NCBI RefSeq assembly: GCF_000282615.1
Contig: NZ_AKIY01000189.1
Span: 103,816-167,815 of the forward strand
Origin: Bradyrhizobium sp. YR681
GTDB taxonomy: Bacteria; Pseudomonadota; Alphaproteobacteria; Rhizobiales; Xanthobacteraceae
DNA: 64,000 bases
Direction of reading: 5' to 3'
In this document: positions 46,056 through 55,565 of the stretch, piece by piece
Layout of the letters: the number at the start of each line of letters is the position of its first letter
Numbering within the stretch: the first letter of the stretch is position 1
The notes under the pieces: model-generated
Seen by the model: only the letters and a program-made list of their open reading frames with translations
Database searches by the model: none
Told to the model about the DNA's origin: nothing
Position numbers and translations under genes: made by a program

Positions 46056-47149
46056 GCCGCCTTCTTCGCTGAGCCGAGATGCTTCAGGCGCGGCATCACT
46101 TCGTTCTTGAGCAGCGAGAGCGAGTGGTGCCAGGCTTCAGGCCTGTGCTTGTAGTCGAAGCCGAACACGCAGAGCACGCCGAAGCCGCCGACCTCGTCGT
46201 AGATTGCCTCGATCTTCTCGGCGACCGTCGCCGGCGAGCCGACGATCCAGTTCCGCTTGGCGCAATATTCGACCGTGACGTCGCTGTCGGGCACGTCGGG
46301 TGCGTGCTTGAGATAGTCCTTGAAGCCGAAATGGCCGAGCAGCGGCAGGAAGTATTCGCTCATCATCCGGCCCATCATGTCGCCGGTCGAGAGCTTCCAG
46401 GCCTCTTCATCGGTGTCGGCGACGAACACCTCGCGCACGAGACGCCAATCGGCCCGGTTCGGCTTGCGCCCGGTCTTGGCGGCGCCGATCTCGACCGAAT
46501 CCCAATGGCTGCCGACATAGGCCGGGTTGAGGTTGAGGCTCATCGGGATGAAGCCACGCTCGCCCGCGAGCTTTAACGTGTCCGAGTTCTTCGACAGACC
46601 GGCGACGCCGATCGGCGGATGTGGCGTCTGCAGCGGCTTGATGTGCGGCTTGAGGAAGTCGAACATCGTGTCCGGCTTGGTCACCGTCCAGAACTTGCCC
46701 TTGTAGGTCCAGGGCGCGGGGTCGCTCCACATCTTCAGGATGATCTCCAGCGCTTCGCGGGTCATATCGCGGTTCTGGCCGCTCATGCCGTCGACGTTGA
46801 ACATCGCCCAGTCGCTCGGCAGGCCGCTCGCCGCGACGCCGAAATTGAGCCTGCCCCCGGAGAGATGGTCGAGCATGGCGACGCGGTTGGCGAGCTCGGC
46901 CGGATGGTGATAGGGCAAAAGGAAGCCGCCCGGGCCGATGCGGAGCGTCTTCGTCTGCATCAGCGCCTGTGCGATCAGAAGGTCCGGCGTGGGATTGGGT
47001 TCCCAGGGTGCGGTGTGGTGCTCGCCGACCCAGGCCTCCTGATAGCCGAGCTCGTCGAGCCAGCGCATCACTTGCAGGTCCCAGTCGTGTCCTTCCTTCA
47101 GGCCGCACTCCGGCGGATGCGAAGGCATCGTGAAATAGCCGATCTCCAT
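46052..47149 (-). CDS. Luciferase-like (LLM class) flavin-dependent monooxygenase
   Basis: The 365-residue protein starts MEIGYFTMPSHPPECGLKEGHDWDLQVMRW after AGGA. It shows the bacterial-luciferase barrel features AWVGEHHTAPWEPNPTPDLLIAQAL, LRIGPGGFLLPYHHPAELANRVAMLDHLSGGR, and GVAASGLPSDW. The C-terminal NWIVGSPATVAEKIEAIYDEVGGFGV is typical of class II alkanal-type oxygenases. With the adjacent reductase it forms a two-component FMN monooxygenase acting on an unknown small organic substrate. Start 47149 is preferred over 47161 because of the ribosome site. Confidence 0.85.
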   Translation of the reverse strand: MEIGYFTMPSHPPECGLKEGHDWDLQVMRWLDELGYQEAWVGEHHTAPWEPNPTPDLLIAQALMQTKTLRIGPGGFLLPYHHPAELANRVAMLDHLSGGRLNFGVAASGLPSDWAMFNVDGMSGQNRDMTREALEIILKMWSDPAPWTYKGKFWTVTKPDTMFDFLKPHIKPLQTPHPPIGVAGLSKNSDTLKLAGERGFIPMSLNLNPAYVGSHWDSVEIGAAKTGRKPNRADWRLVREVFVADTDEEAWKLSTGDMMGRMMSEYFLPLLGHFGFKDYLKHAPDVPDSDVTVEYCAKRNWIVGSPATVAEKIEAIYDEVGGFGVLCVFGFDYKHRPEAWHHSLSLLKNEVMPRLKHLGSAKKAA

Positions 47150-47575
47150 GGGGTTCCTCATCTGATGTTGACGCGTCTTTTTGCGCGCTCCGGAACTTTA
47201 ACAACACGCCTTCAGCAAGCGGTGTGCCAGCGTCTGCCGGGCCAATCTTCGGGGTTTGAGGCGTGCAAAGCGTGCGAATGCGCTGAAATCGCGGAACCTG
47301 GATCGAGACGCTGTCTCACTGTCGCAAGACGCAGTCTCGTCGGTGACACACGGACCTTGCCGCGCGCACCGGTGCTTGTGCGTTCGCGCAATGGTTGCGT
47401 CGGGCGTGTCATGGCGGTTGCTATTCACGCAATCGCGCAGGAAATGCGCCTTTAGAGCAACACCGGCGTTCTTGGTTGCGTGCTGCGACGGTACGCGCAC
47501 AGGGCGCGTCTTGCCAAAGTAGCAAGTGTCTGATCTTCTATCGTCCTGATTGACGCTGCCTTGGGGGGCGGCCTT
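47150..47575. other. Intergenic region before the envelope cassette
   Basis: About 425 bases with no supported gene. An imperfect inverted repeat (about 47300-47336, CGAGACGCTGTCT...AGACGCAGTCTCG) and a small hairpin CTTGC...GCAAG (47511-47527) are visible. The latter sits about 50 bases before the lipoprotein start and could be part of its leader. Confidence 0.4.
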
Positions 47576-48715
47576 ATGTATAGATTTTTAGTTCTCACCC
47601 TCGCATTGTGGGTGGGCGGTTGCGGCATTGTTCGTCAGGAGTTGGATAATCGCGGCGGTTACGTCGATTATCTGGCCGATAAATATTGGTGGAAGGCGGA
47701 TTCCAAGAAGACGCGCGCGCTGCGCGCCTACGCGTTGCACGCGGCGATCGCGCGCATCGCGATGATCAGCCCCAAGGGCGCGCCCGAGCGAAATCAACTC
47801 GCATACCAGATTGGAAGTGCGGGCGTTTATGCGCAGCAGCTCGTGAAATGCGCTTATGACAACCCGGGCGAGCCATGTTTCTACTTCGACAGCATCATGG
47901 TCGACTATGTCAACGCGCTCTACACCGCAGCCGTTGCCGCGTTGCCGATCGAGGATGCCCAGAAGCTCATTAGCAATATCACCGGCGGCATCGCGGGTAC
48001 GGCCGGGGCCGTCGATATCCTCCACGCCCTGATCCAACTCGGTGCCGACGCGGTGCGCTATGGCACCGTCTCGGCGGCGCTGTACCGCGATTCCCTCGAG
48101 CTCGAAGTCCAGGTCTGGATCAACTCGCCGAACGAGCCCGGCAGCATGGTGAGTGCGCAGGACGTCGCGGAACTCGCGGCGATCTATGCGACCGGACGAG
48201 ATGACATCTCGGCCTGGAAGGCCCAGATCGAGGCGCTGCTGGCCAAGGGGCTCGAGCCGACGCCGAACCGTCGCTACCTCGCGCGGCTGTTCCAACTGAT
48301 GACCTATTCCTGCGGCAAGATCACGACGGACGAAACGTTCCGTAGCCGATGCATCGTCAATCCCGGTGTCACCGACGCCCAGATCGCCGACCTCGGCCCG
48401 CCGCCGTCGTCATTCGGCGGCGTTGGAAGACGGAGCGGTGGCAGAACGACACCGGACGATGGCAAGAAGTCTCCCCGTGCTCTCACTGAGAATGACAGGG
48501 CTCTCGCCGAAGCCGATCGGGAATGGAAGGCGAAGCTGAGTGAGGTCGTCGAGGCGGAAAAAGCTCGCGAAGACGTCAGGAAGAATTTGCGGGATCATCC
48601 GGAACAAGCGGCCCTCCTCCAGCCCCAGATTGATAATTTCAAGTCGATCATTGACGAAAAGAAGAAGGCCGCTGATGCGGCCAAGGCCAAGCGCGATTCG
48701 CTGAAGAAGAAGTAG
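47576..48715 (+). CDS. Lipoprotein with C-terminal charged coiled coil (envelope cassette gene 1)
   Basis: The 379-residue protein starts MYRFLVLTLALWVGGCGIV, a lipoprotein signal with Cys at residue 16, after a GGGGGG ribosome site. The middle is helical and rich in Ala (ALRAYALHAAIARIAMI, AALPIEDAQKLISNITGGIAGTAGAVDILHALIQLGADAV). The last ~80 residues are a Lys/Glu-rich coiled coil (EAEKAREDVRKNLRDHPEQAALLQ, ending KKKAADAAKAKRDSLKKK). I do not recognise the family. It probably faces the periplasm. It is followed after 66 bases by a membrane protein and then a peptidoglycan-hydrolase-like gene on the same strand. Confidence 0.72.
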   Translation: MYRFLVLTLALWVGGCGIVRQELDNRGGYVDYLADKYWWKADSKKTRALRAYALHAAIARIAMISPKGAPERNQLAYQIGSAGVYAQQLVKCAYDNPGEPCFYFDSIMVDYVNALYTAAVAALPIEDAQKLISNITGGIAGTAGAVDILHALIQLGADAVRYGTVSAALYRDSLELEVQVWINSPNEPGSMVSAQDVAELAAIYATGRDDISAWKAQIEALLAKGLEPTPNRRYLARLFQLMTYSCGKITTDETFRSRCIVNPGVTDAQIADLGPPPSSFGGVGRRSGGRTTPDDGKKSPRALTENDRALAEADREWKAKLSEVVEAEKAREDVRKNLRDHPEQAALLQPQIDNFKSIIDEKKKAADAAKAKRDSLKKK

Positions 48716-48781
48716 CGCGCAGGCGCACGTCCTGAACGCGAGCCTCGGAACGCGGCTTACAACCAGTTGGGGAGAAGCACC

Positions 48782-49879
48782 GTGAGCGATGCAGAGAATT
48801 CGGCAACTGCGCCCCAGGATGACGAGAAGGTCGTCAGCCGTCCGAGGGACAGTCAGTTCAGCGCCATCAGCCCGAATGCGGCCGGCTGGTTCGGCGCGGG
48901 CCTCGTTGGCCTCGCTCTGGTCTGCTTCGTGCTCGTCAATTGGAGTACGCCGACGAGCTCGCTGGGCTCGGCGGCGCTGGCCGGCACCGCCATCCTGGCG
49001 ATCGGGCTGGTCGCGCTGATCGTTCTGTCGCGCGCCGTCGGCATTGTCGAGCCTTCAGCGGCACTCGGCTTGCCGCCGGGGTCGATCAGGGCGTTGCTGG
49101 CGCTCGGGCTGGCGATCGTGTTCGTGTCGGTTGCCTCCTGGGTGCTCGGCGGATTGTTCGATCCGACCGGCCGGGCCATCAGTACGGTGCAGATGGCGAG
49201 GGGCGACGTCGACGCTTACCGCAAGAATTATCCGGACAGGGACTACATCATCGGCGAGACCAGCGTTCCCGTGAAGTCGGGTACGCCCACCGACGTGATC
49301 GTGAAGGTCTATCTGAAGCAGGATCAGGGCATGCTCGACATGGCCAAGCAGATCCTGACCATCTCGGCGACGGTGCTGGTGACCGTGGTCGGTTTCTACT
49401 TCGGCAGCAACTCGTCGTCCGAGGCTCTGAAATCCGCTTTGGCCGGGCTTCAGGGCGGAGCTGCCGGCCCTGCGACGCCCGATGCCGTCCTCGGGGTCGG
49501 GCGGGAGATTGCGGGCGTCGCGACGGATGTCGGGAAGAAGATGACCGCGCTCGGTTCTGATCCGATGGCGCCGCTCGCCGCCGCCTTGAGGGCCGCGAGC
49601 CCTGATGTGCAGGCCAAATTGGCCGGGACCCTGGTGGACGCCCAGCAGAGCTTCGACAGTCTCAAGGCGGCCCAGACCGATCTGATCGCCAAGGCGGATC
49701 GCGCCAAGGAATTGTCGGCGACCGTGAAGCCGGATTCCTCAGCGGCGGATCTCATGCAGACGCGCGATCAGCTGGTTGCGCTGCGGACCGGCGTCACCGA
49801 GGCCAGCCGGAAGTTCGACCAGAGCCTGGCAGCCTTCACCGCCGCCAAGGATGCAATCCTGCAAGGCACGGCGAAGTGA
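48782..49879 (+). CDS. Four-helix membrane protein with long helical tail (envelope cassette gene 2)
   Basis: From GTG 48782 (GGGGAG upstream) the product is 365 residues. Hydrophobic segments occur near residues 37-57 (GAGLVGLALVCFVLVNW), 65-88, 103-127 (IRALLALGLAIVFVSVASW, preceded by LGLPPGS) and 185-205 (ILTISATVLVTVVGFYFG). A ~40-residue soluble loop with RKNYPDRDYIIGETSVPVK lies between helices 3 and 4. The last ~150 residues are Ala/Lys/Asp-rich helices likely to form a bundle or coiled coil. No enzymatic motif is seen. It lies 66 bases from both neighbours, arguing for one transcript. Confidence 0.7.
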   Translation: MSDAENSATAPQDDEKVVSRPRDSQFSAISPNAAGWFGAGLVGLALVCFVLVNWSTPTSSLGSAALAGTAILAIGLVALIVLSRAVGIVEPSAALGLPPGSIRALLALGLAIVFVSVASWVLGGLFDPTGRAISTVQMARGDVDAYRKNYPDRDYIIGETSVPVKSGTPTDVIVKVYLKQDQGMLDMAKQILTISATVLVTVVGFYFGSNSSSEALKSALAGLQGGAAGPATPDAVLGVGREIAGVATDVGKKMTALGSDPMAPLAAALRAASPDVQAKLAGTLVDAQQSFDSLKAAQTDLIAKADRAKELSATVKPDSSAADLMQTRDQLVALRTGVTEASRKFDQSLAAFTAAKDAILQGTAK

Positions 49880-49945
49880 CGGTCCTGGCAGCAGGGCAAC
49901 GACACGGTATCGGCAGTTACATCGATCAGGCATGGGCGACGTGAC

Positions 49946-51661
49946 ATGACAACCGGCATGGTGAAGACCGACAATCTCGCGTTGCGGAAGACTCCGGATC
50001 CGAACGGTGTCTCGACGGGTATCCTGCAGAATGGCGCGGTGTTCGACGCCATCACCAGCCTCCACATGAGCAATGTGCTCTGGTGGCTGGTCTCGACCAA
50101 GTTCGACGCCGAGACCCGCGTCGGATGGCTCCAGGCCGAATTCCTCCAGTTCGACGGGCCGGTCGTGGGGCGGCTCGACTGGAGCAAGACTCCGCAACTG
50201 GGCTCGTCCGGGTTTCACAATTTCAAGGGCGGCCAGAACTGGAAGTTCGACAGCGACGGCGTCTATCTCGAGGACGATCCGGACAACCCGCGCAGGTCCG
50301 GTGGCGAGCCGAAGACCTGCGCCGCCATTCTCGACATCTACGAGCAACAGATCTTCGATGCTTCGATGAAGCACGGCATTCCGCCGGAGCTGATCGTGAT
50401 GACGATCGCGACCGAAAGCGGTGCGGACCGGAAGACCAAGTTCACGGGCGCGCCGACCTTCCGCTGGGAGGCGGCGCACACGACCTACAGTGCCGGGCCG
50501 ATGCAGACGCTGGCGACGACGGCCGAGGAAGTGATCGATATCCTTCAGCTCAGCTACAACAAGAAGACCGTTGCTCCGGCATTTGCCATCAAGCCAAATC
50601 CGATTCCCGACGATCTCAAATTGTACGATGGCGCCACCAACATCGACATCGGCACCGGTGAGATCAAGCTCAACAACAAGCGCCACAGCACCGGCTTCGA
50701 CCCGATCCTGGTGGCGGCCTGTTACAACGCCGGCAGTCTGCGCGAGACCAATGCGAACCCCTGGAACCTGTTCACGTTCGGTGACCACCTCAACCGGTCT
50801 GCCGAGTGGATCGGGGACGCCTGCTTCTTGCTGAAGAAGCTGCGCGGCGGCGGCATGCTCGATCCCGAGGTCGCCAGGTCCAATCCGCAAAACGTCGTCA
50901 ATGACAGCGATCCGGACAAATTCCAGGTTACCGGACTATTGAGCGACGACGCCGACGCCGAGGTCGCCTATTTCCGCGATGCCGGCGCCGAAGCGCAGAA
51001 GATCAAGACGCCCGACGGCTTCTTCAGCGTCCTCGTCAGTTTTCCCAAGGACCTGACTGAGCCGCCGGCGCGTCAGGAAGCTTTGCCGCCCGTCACCTTT
51101 GCGGATCCGACCGATACCAAGGGCTACGTGCTCTGCATCGACCGGATCAGGACCGAGCAGAGGAAGGGCATGGGTTATGCGAGGACCGTCGGGATCTATC
51201 AGGCCTATATCGACGGCAAGAAGATTCCGGAAATTTCCGGCATGGTCTGCGAACGTCAGGGACCCGGCGACAACACCAAGGTCGGCCAGAACGAGCATCA
51301 GCGCCTCAAGGCGGGTGCCTATCGGCTGTTTACGCATGCCGGCGCCAGCCAGAAGTATCGTACGCACAATTACACCAAATCGAGCGTACCCGGCGCCACC
51401 GCGCGGCCGTGCTTGCGCGTTGCCGATACCGGTGTCCGTGAGGGCGTGCTCATTCATCCGGCCCAGGGCTATCTGTGGAGCATCGGCTGTCTCAACCTGA
51501 CTGCGCCGTTGAGCGGCCCCCAGGACAACATCAACTATGCCGAAAGCCGGCGACGGGTGATCGCCCTGATCGACAACATGGCGGCGACGATGGCGGATTT
51601 TCCGAGCTCGGACAACCGGGACACCGGGGCCACCCTCTTGATCCGCGATCACGACGCCTGA
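49946..51661 (+). CDS. SH3 / lytic-transglycosylase-like / DUF5675-like wall protein (envelope cassette gene 3)
   Basis: The 571-residue protein appears to have three modules. An SH3-like wall-binding domain is at ~1-75 (LALRKTPDPNGVSTGILQNGAVFD, VGWLQAEFLQ). An SLT-like lysozyme domain is at ~130-280 (FDASMKHGIPPELIVMTIATESG with the expected catalytic Glu, then YSAGPMQTLATTAEEV, AACYNAGSLR). A DUF5675/L,D-transpeptidase-like domain is at ~390-530 (IPEISGMVCERQGPGDN, LKAGAYRLFTHAG, GVLIHPAQGYLWSIGCLNL). There is no signal peptide, so the protein needs another route to the periplasm or acts as an endolysin. The module assignment is by eye. Confidence 0.65.
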   Translation: MTTGMVKTDNLALRKTPDPNGVSTGILQNGAVFDAITSLHMSNVLWWLVSTKFDAETRVGWLQAEFLQFDGPVVGRLDWSKTPQLGSSGFHNFKGGQNWKFDSDGVYLEDDPDNPRRSGGEPKTCAAILDIYEQQIFDASMKHGIPPELIVMTIATESGADRKTKFTGAPTFRWEAAHTTYSAGPMQTLATTAEEVIDILQLSYNKKTVAPAFAIKPNPIPDDLKLYDGATNIDIGTGEIKLNNKRHSTGFDPILVAACYNAGSLRETNANPWNLFTFGDHLNRSAEWIGDACFLLKKLRGGGMLDPEVARSNPQNVVNDSDPDKFQVTGLLSDDADAEVAYFRDAGAEAQKIKTPDGFFSVLVSFPKDLTEPPARQEALPPVTFADPTDTKGYVLCIDRIRTEQRKGMGYARTVGIYQAYIDGKKIPEISGMVCERQGPGDNTKVGQNEHQRLKAGAYRLFTHAGASQKYRTHNYTKSSVPGATARPCLRVADTGVREGVLIHPAQGYLWSIGCLNLTAPLSGPQDNINYAESRRRVIALIDNMAATMADFPSSDNRDTGATLLIRDHDA

Positions 51662-51752
51662 TCGCGGAGCCGGCGTCCGTCCCAAAGGGTGGTCCTGTCG
51701 CCGAGCGGTGTGCTAATGAGCGCGCCATCGCAGGCGAGGTTCGGGAACATCG

Positions 51753-52673
51753 ATGGATACGCGTGAGGCCGCTTATGTCGCGGTGGATTGGGGCACAAGC
51801 AGTTTTCGCCTCTGGCTGGTCGACCGCGCCGGAGAGGTGCTGGCGGAGCGCCGCAGCGACGAGGGCCTGCTGGCCGCCGCCAAGGCCGGCTTTGCCGGCG
51901 TCCTGCAATCGCATCTGGCCGCGGTCGAAGCGCCGGCCCGGCTACCCGTGCTCATCTGCGGCATGGCCGGCGCCAAGACCGGCTGGGTCGAGGCAGGCTA
52001 TGTCGACACGCCGGCGCCGCTCTCCGCCATCCTGAGGCAGGCCGTGCGGGTGCCGGGCCAAGCACGCGACATCCGCATCCTGCCGGGTATCGCGCAGCGC
52101 GACGCCAGGGCGCCGGACGTGATGCGCGGCGAGGAGACGCAATTGCTCGGCGCGCTTGGCCTGGATGCCGCAGGCGAGACGCTGGTGTGCATGCCCGGAA
52201 CGCATTCGAAATGGGTGCGAGTGAAGGGCGGGGGGGTCGAACATTTTTCCACCTTCATGACCGGTGAGCTCTTCAGCGTGGTCTCGCGCGAGACGATCTT
52301 GTCGCTCGCGGTCGCCGGCGCCGATGACGCCGATGACGTCGCGAGCTTCAAGGCTGCCGTCACCGCCGCATACGAGGCACCTGCTTTCGCCGCCAATCTC
52401 CTGTTTGGCGCGCGGTCGCGACAGCTCCTGTTCGGCGGCACGCCGTCCGCTGCGCGCGAAAGGCTGTCGGGCACCTTGATCGGCGTCGAACTCGCCGCAG
52501 GACTGTCCGGGACGTTACCGAAAGCGGGCGTCACGCTGATTGCGTCCGGACGGCTCGCGATGTTGTACCAGCATGCCTTTGACGTGCTGTCGGTCGCCGT
52601 GACCCCGATCGATGCCGACGAGGCCGTTCGTCGCGGCCTGTCGATGGCGGCTGCCGCGATCTGGGCGAAATAG
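51753..52673 (+). CDS. dgoK: 2-dehydro-3-deoxygalactonokinase
   Basis: The 306-residue protein has the DgoK opening YVAVDWGTSSFRLWLVDRAGEVL, GMAGAKTGWVEAGYVDTPA, DVMRGEETQLLGAL and MPGTHSKWVRVKGGGVEHFSTFMTGELF. It phosphorylates 2-keto-3-deoxygalactonate at the 6 position in galactonate breakdown. It is 13 bases upstream of the aldolase gene, giving the last two steps of that pathway. A galactonate dehydratase is not in the window. Confidence 0.9.
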   Translation: MDTREAAYVAVDWGTSSFRLWLVDRAGEVLAERRSDEGLLAAAKAGFAGVLQSHLAAVEAPARLPVLICGMAGAKTGWVEAGYVDTPAPLSAILRQAVRVPGQARDIRILPGIAQRDARAPDVMRGEETQLLGALGLDAAGETLVCMPGTHSKWVRVKGGGVEHFSTFMTGELFSVVSRETILSLAVAGADDADDVASFKAAVTAAYEAPAFAANLLFGARSRQLLFGGTPSAARERLSGTLIGVELAAGLSGTLPKAGVTLIASGRLAMLYQHAFDVLSVAVTPIDADEAVRRGLSMAAAAIWAK

Positions 52674-52686
52674 AAGGACTTCCGAG

Positions 52687-53319
52687 ATGAGCGTTCCCTT
52701 TCCGCAGATGCAGCGTCCGCTGGTCGCGATCCTGCGCGGCGTCAAGCCGGAGGAGGCCGAGGCCATCGTCAGCGTGCTGATCGAGGCCGGCATGACCGCG
52801 ATCGAGATTCCGCTGAACTCGCCCGACCCGTTCCGCTCCATCGCCACCGCGGCGAAACTCGCGCCATCCGGCGTGCTGATCGGCGCCGGCACGGTGCTGG
52901 CCACCGCGGACGTCGATCGCCTCAACGATGTCGGCGGCAGGCTGATGGTCTCGCCCAACGTGGATACGCAAGTGCTCGCGCGCGCGCATCAGTACGCCAT
53001 GGTGACGTTGCCGGGCGTGTTCTCGCCGACCGAGGCGCTGCTTGCCGCGCGCTCGGGCGCATCGGGCCTGAAATTCTTTCCGGCGAGCGTGCTCGGCGCA
53101 TCCGGCATCTCCGCGATTCGCGCGGTGCTCCCACCTGGCGTGATGATCGCCGCCGTCGGCGGCGTCTCGGATCAGAATTTTGCGGAGTACATCACGGGCG
53201 GCGTGACCGCGTTCGGACTCGGTTCCAGCCTCTACAAGCCCGGCATGACGGCGGCCGATGTCGCGGCGCGCGCGAAAGCGACGATCGCGGCCTATGATCG
53301 GGCGATTGCGAAAGACTGA
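52687..53319 (+). CDS. dgoA: 2-dehydro-3-deoxy-6-phosphogalactonate aldolase
   Basis: The 210-residue class I aldolase reads PLVAILRGVKPEEAEAIVSVLIEAGMTAIEIPLNSP, GAGTVLATADVDRL, LMVSPNVDTQVL, and the Schiff-base Lys in GASGLKFFPASVLGASG. It cleaves KDPGal to pyruvate and glyceraldehyde 3-phosphate. ATG 52687 gives the usual family length. It is an operon with dgoK. Confidence 0.9.
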   Translation: MSVPFPQMQRPLVAILRGVKPEEAEAIVSVLIEAGMTAIEIPLNSPDPFRSIATAAKLAPSGVLIGAGTVLATADVDRLNDVGGRLMVSPNVDTQVLARAHQYAMVTLPGVFSPTEALLAARSGASGLKFFPASVLGASGISAIRAVLPPGVMIAAVGGVSDQNFAEYITGGVTAFGLGSSLYKPGMTAADVAARAKATIAAYDRAIAKD

Positions 53320-53399
53320 TCAGGCAATAAACAAGCCGTGATGCCGTCACGGTCGCGCGTTATCCTATCTTGTGTGACCAGCGAGATCAGGAGACCGAC

Positions 53400-55136
53400 A
53401 TGGCGATCAACAACGTGGCCGATCTGTTCGTGGCAACGCTCGAACAGGCCGGCGTCAAACGCATCTACGGCATCGTCGGCGACAGCCTGAACGCGCTCAC
53501 CGAGGCGCTGCGCCGCCGCGGCACCATCGAATGGGTCCATGTCCGCCACGAGGAGGTCGCGGCCTTCGCGGCCGCCGGCGAAGCCGAGATGACGGGGAGC
53601 CTCGCGGTCTGCGCCGGCTCCTGCGGCCCGGGCAATCTGCATCTGATCAACGGCCTGTTCGACGCGCATCGCAGCCGCGTTCCGGTGCTGGCGATCGCGG
53701 CGCAGATTCCGTCAGCCGAGATCGGCGGCGGCTACTTCCAGGAAACCCATCCGCAGAACCTGTTCCGCGAATGCAGCCATTATTGCGAGATGGTGTCGGA
53801 TCCGAGTCAGCTGCCTTATGTGATCGAGAATGCCATTCGCGCGGCCGTCGGCCTGCGCGGTGTTGCCGTGATCGCCATGCCCGGCGATGTCGCGTTCCGC
53901 TCACCGCCCAAGCGCGCGCTGTCGACGGCACGCGGCCTTGCGCTGGCGGCGCCGAAGGTGGTGCCGCAGGCCGATGAGTTGAAGGCGCTCGCGGATCTCC
54001 TCAACGGTGCCGAGCGCATCACCCTGTTCTGTGGCCGCGGCTGTGCCGGCGCACATGCGCCCTTGATGCAGCTAGCCGAAGCGCTGAAAAGCCCGATCGT
54101 GCATGCGCTCGGCGGCAAGGAGCATGTCGAATACGATAATCCCTACGACGTCGGCATGACCGGCTTCATCGGCTTCTCCTCGGGTTACGCCGCCATGCAT
54201 GCCTGCGATGCGCTGGTAATGCTCGGTACCGATTTCCCCTACAAGCAGTTCTTTCCGACCGACTGCCAGATCGCGCAGATCGACATCCGTCCGGAAAATC
54301 TCGGTCGCCGCTGCAAGATCGATCTCGGTCTCGTCGGCGACGTCAAGCTGACGATCGAGGCGCTGCTGCCGCTGCTCAAGAGCAAGACCCAGCGCAAGCA
54401 TCTCGACGACGCCATCGCGCATTACAAGAAGGCGCGCGAGGGCCTCGACTCGCTCGCCAGGGGCACGCCGGGAGCCAGGCCGATCCATCCGCAATACCTC
54501 GCAAAGGTCATCAGCGACCATGCGTCCGAGGATGCCGTCTTCACCGCCGATGTCGGCACGCCGACGGTGTGGGCCGCGCGCTATCTCGACATGAACGGGC
54601 GCCGCCGTCTGATCGGCTCGTTCGTGCACGGCTCGATGGCCAATGCGATGCCGCAGGCGATCGGCGCGCAGGCCGCCCAACCCGGCCGGCAGGTGATCTC
54701 GCTGTCGGGCGACGGCGGCTTCACCATGCTGATGGGCGACCTCATCACGCTGACGCAGATGAAGCTGCCGGTGAAGGTGGTCGTCTTCAACAACGGCGTG
54801 CTCGGCTTCGTCGCGCTGGAGATGAAGGCGGCCGGTTTCGTCGACACCAATGTCGACCTGGAAAACCCGGATTTCGCGGCGATGGCCCGCGCGATGGGAA
54901 TCTTCGCGAAGCGCGTCGAGGACCCCGGCGAGCTTCCGGGCGCGATGAAGGAGATGCTGGCGCACGATGGGCCGGCCTTGCTCGACGTCGTCACGGCCAA
55001 ACAGGAGCTGTCGATGCCGCCGACCATCACGACGGAGCAGGTCAAGGGTTTCAGCCTCTGGGTGCTGCGCGCCGTGATGAGCGGTCGCGGCGACGAGGTC
55101 ATCGACCTGGCGAAGACGAATTTGCTGCCGCGCTAG
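53400..55136 (+). CDS. poxB: Thiamine-diphosphate-dependent pyruvate oxidase/dehydrogenase (PoxB type)
   Basis: The 578-residue protein has the ThDP-enzyme layout: [17 protein letters not shown] and [20 protein letters not shown] (activating Glu) at the N-terminus, [16 protein letters not shown], and [23 protein letters not shown] in the middle. The ThDP site is [29 protein letters not shown]. The wording matches PoxB, which oxidises pyruvate to acetate and CO2 with electrons to ubiquinone. The C-terminal amphipathic membrane-binding end ([39 protein letters not shown]) is present. ATG 53400 is chosen. It follows dgoA, whose product is pyruvate, by 80 bases. Confidence 0.85.
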   Translation: MAINNVADLFVATLEQAGVKRIYGIVGDSLNALTEALRRRGTIEWVHVRHEEVAAFAAAGEAEMTGSLAVCAGSCGPGNLHLINGLFDAHRSRVPVLAIAAQIPSAEIGGGYFQETHPQNLFRECSHYCEMVSDPSQLPYVIENAIRAAVGLRGVAVIAMPGDVAFRSPPKRALSTARGLALAAPKVVPQADELKALADLLNGAERITLFCGRGCAGAHAPLMQLAEALKSPIVHALGGKEHVEYDNPYDVGMTGFIGFSSGYAAMHACDALVMLGTDFPYKQFFPTDCQIAQIDIRPENLGRRCKIDLGLVGDVKLTIEALLPLLKSKTQRKHLDDAIAHYKKAREGLDSLARGTPGARPIHPQYLAKVISDHASEDAVFTADVGTPTVWAARYLDMNGRRRLIGSFVHGSMANAMPQAIGAQAAQPGRQVISLSGDGGFTMLMGDLITLTQMKLPVKVVVFNNGVLGFVALEMKAAGFVDTNVDLENPDFAAMARAMGIFAKRVEDPGELPGAMKEMLAHDGPALLDVVTAKQELSMPPTITTEQVKGFSLWVLRAVMSGRGDEVIDLAKTNLLPR

Positions 55137-55498
55137 CCCCGCTTCACCGACGGCGCGGGCAGCCGTTCGTGGCGGCTCTGGAAGCGTTGCCAGTGCAGCA
55201 CGATGCCGATCAGCAGGGCCGGGACGAAGCCGAGCGCGATCAGGAAATGCGGCAGCTCTTTCGGCGAGATGAAGGCGATGGCGATGTCCGAGATCAGCCA
55301 GAGGGCGGCGAACATCACCGCGAAATCCGTGCGCGGGCAGCGCAGATAATAGAAGATCGCGGTGATGACGATGGCCGGCCCGATCGCGATGGCGATCATC
55401 ACCGCCGTCAGCTCCTTCGGCGTCACCGCGTCGAGCACCATCGATGCCAGCAGCCAGAGCGCGGCGAACATGGCGACGATGTCGATCGGATGCCGCAA
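55133..55498 (-). CDS. Small membrane protein with an internal tandem duplication
   Basis: The 121-residue protein has four hydrophobic segments arranged as two copies of a ~55-residue unit. [22 protein letters not shown] is followed by a helix ending [13 protein letters not shown], then [22 protein letters not shown] is followed by [14 protein letters not shown]. The duplicated MFAALWL...SPKEL/TPKEL signature is plain. Function unknown. It overlaps the poxB stop by four bases on the opposite strand (convergent). Confidence 0.7.
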   Translation of the reverse strand: MRHPIDIVAMFAALWLLASMVLDAVTPKELTAVMIAIAIGPAIVITAIFYYLRCPRTDFAVMFAALWLISDIAIAFISPKELPHFLIALGFVPALLIGIVLHWQRFQSRHERLPAPSVKRG

Positions 55499-55565
55499 CC
55501 CAATACCTCTCGCGGAAAACGCGTTATCGTTGTGTCCCGCGCGCTGGCCGTCAAGTCAAATACGC

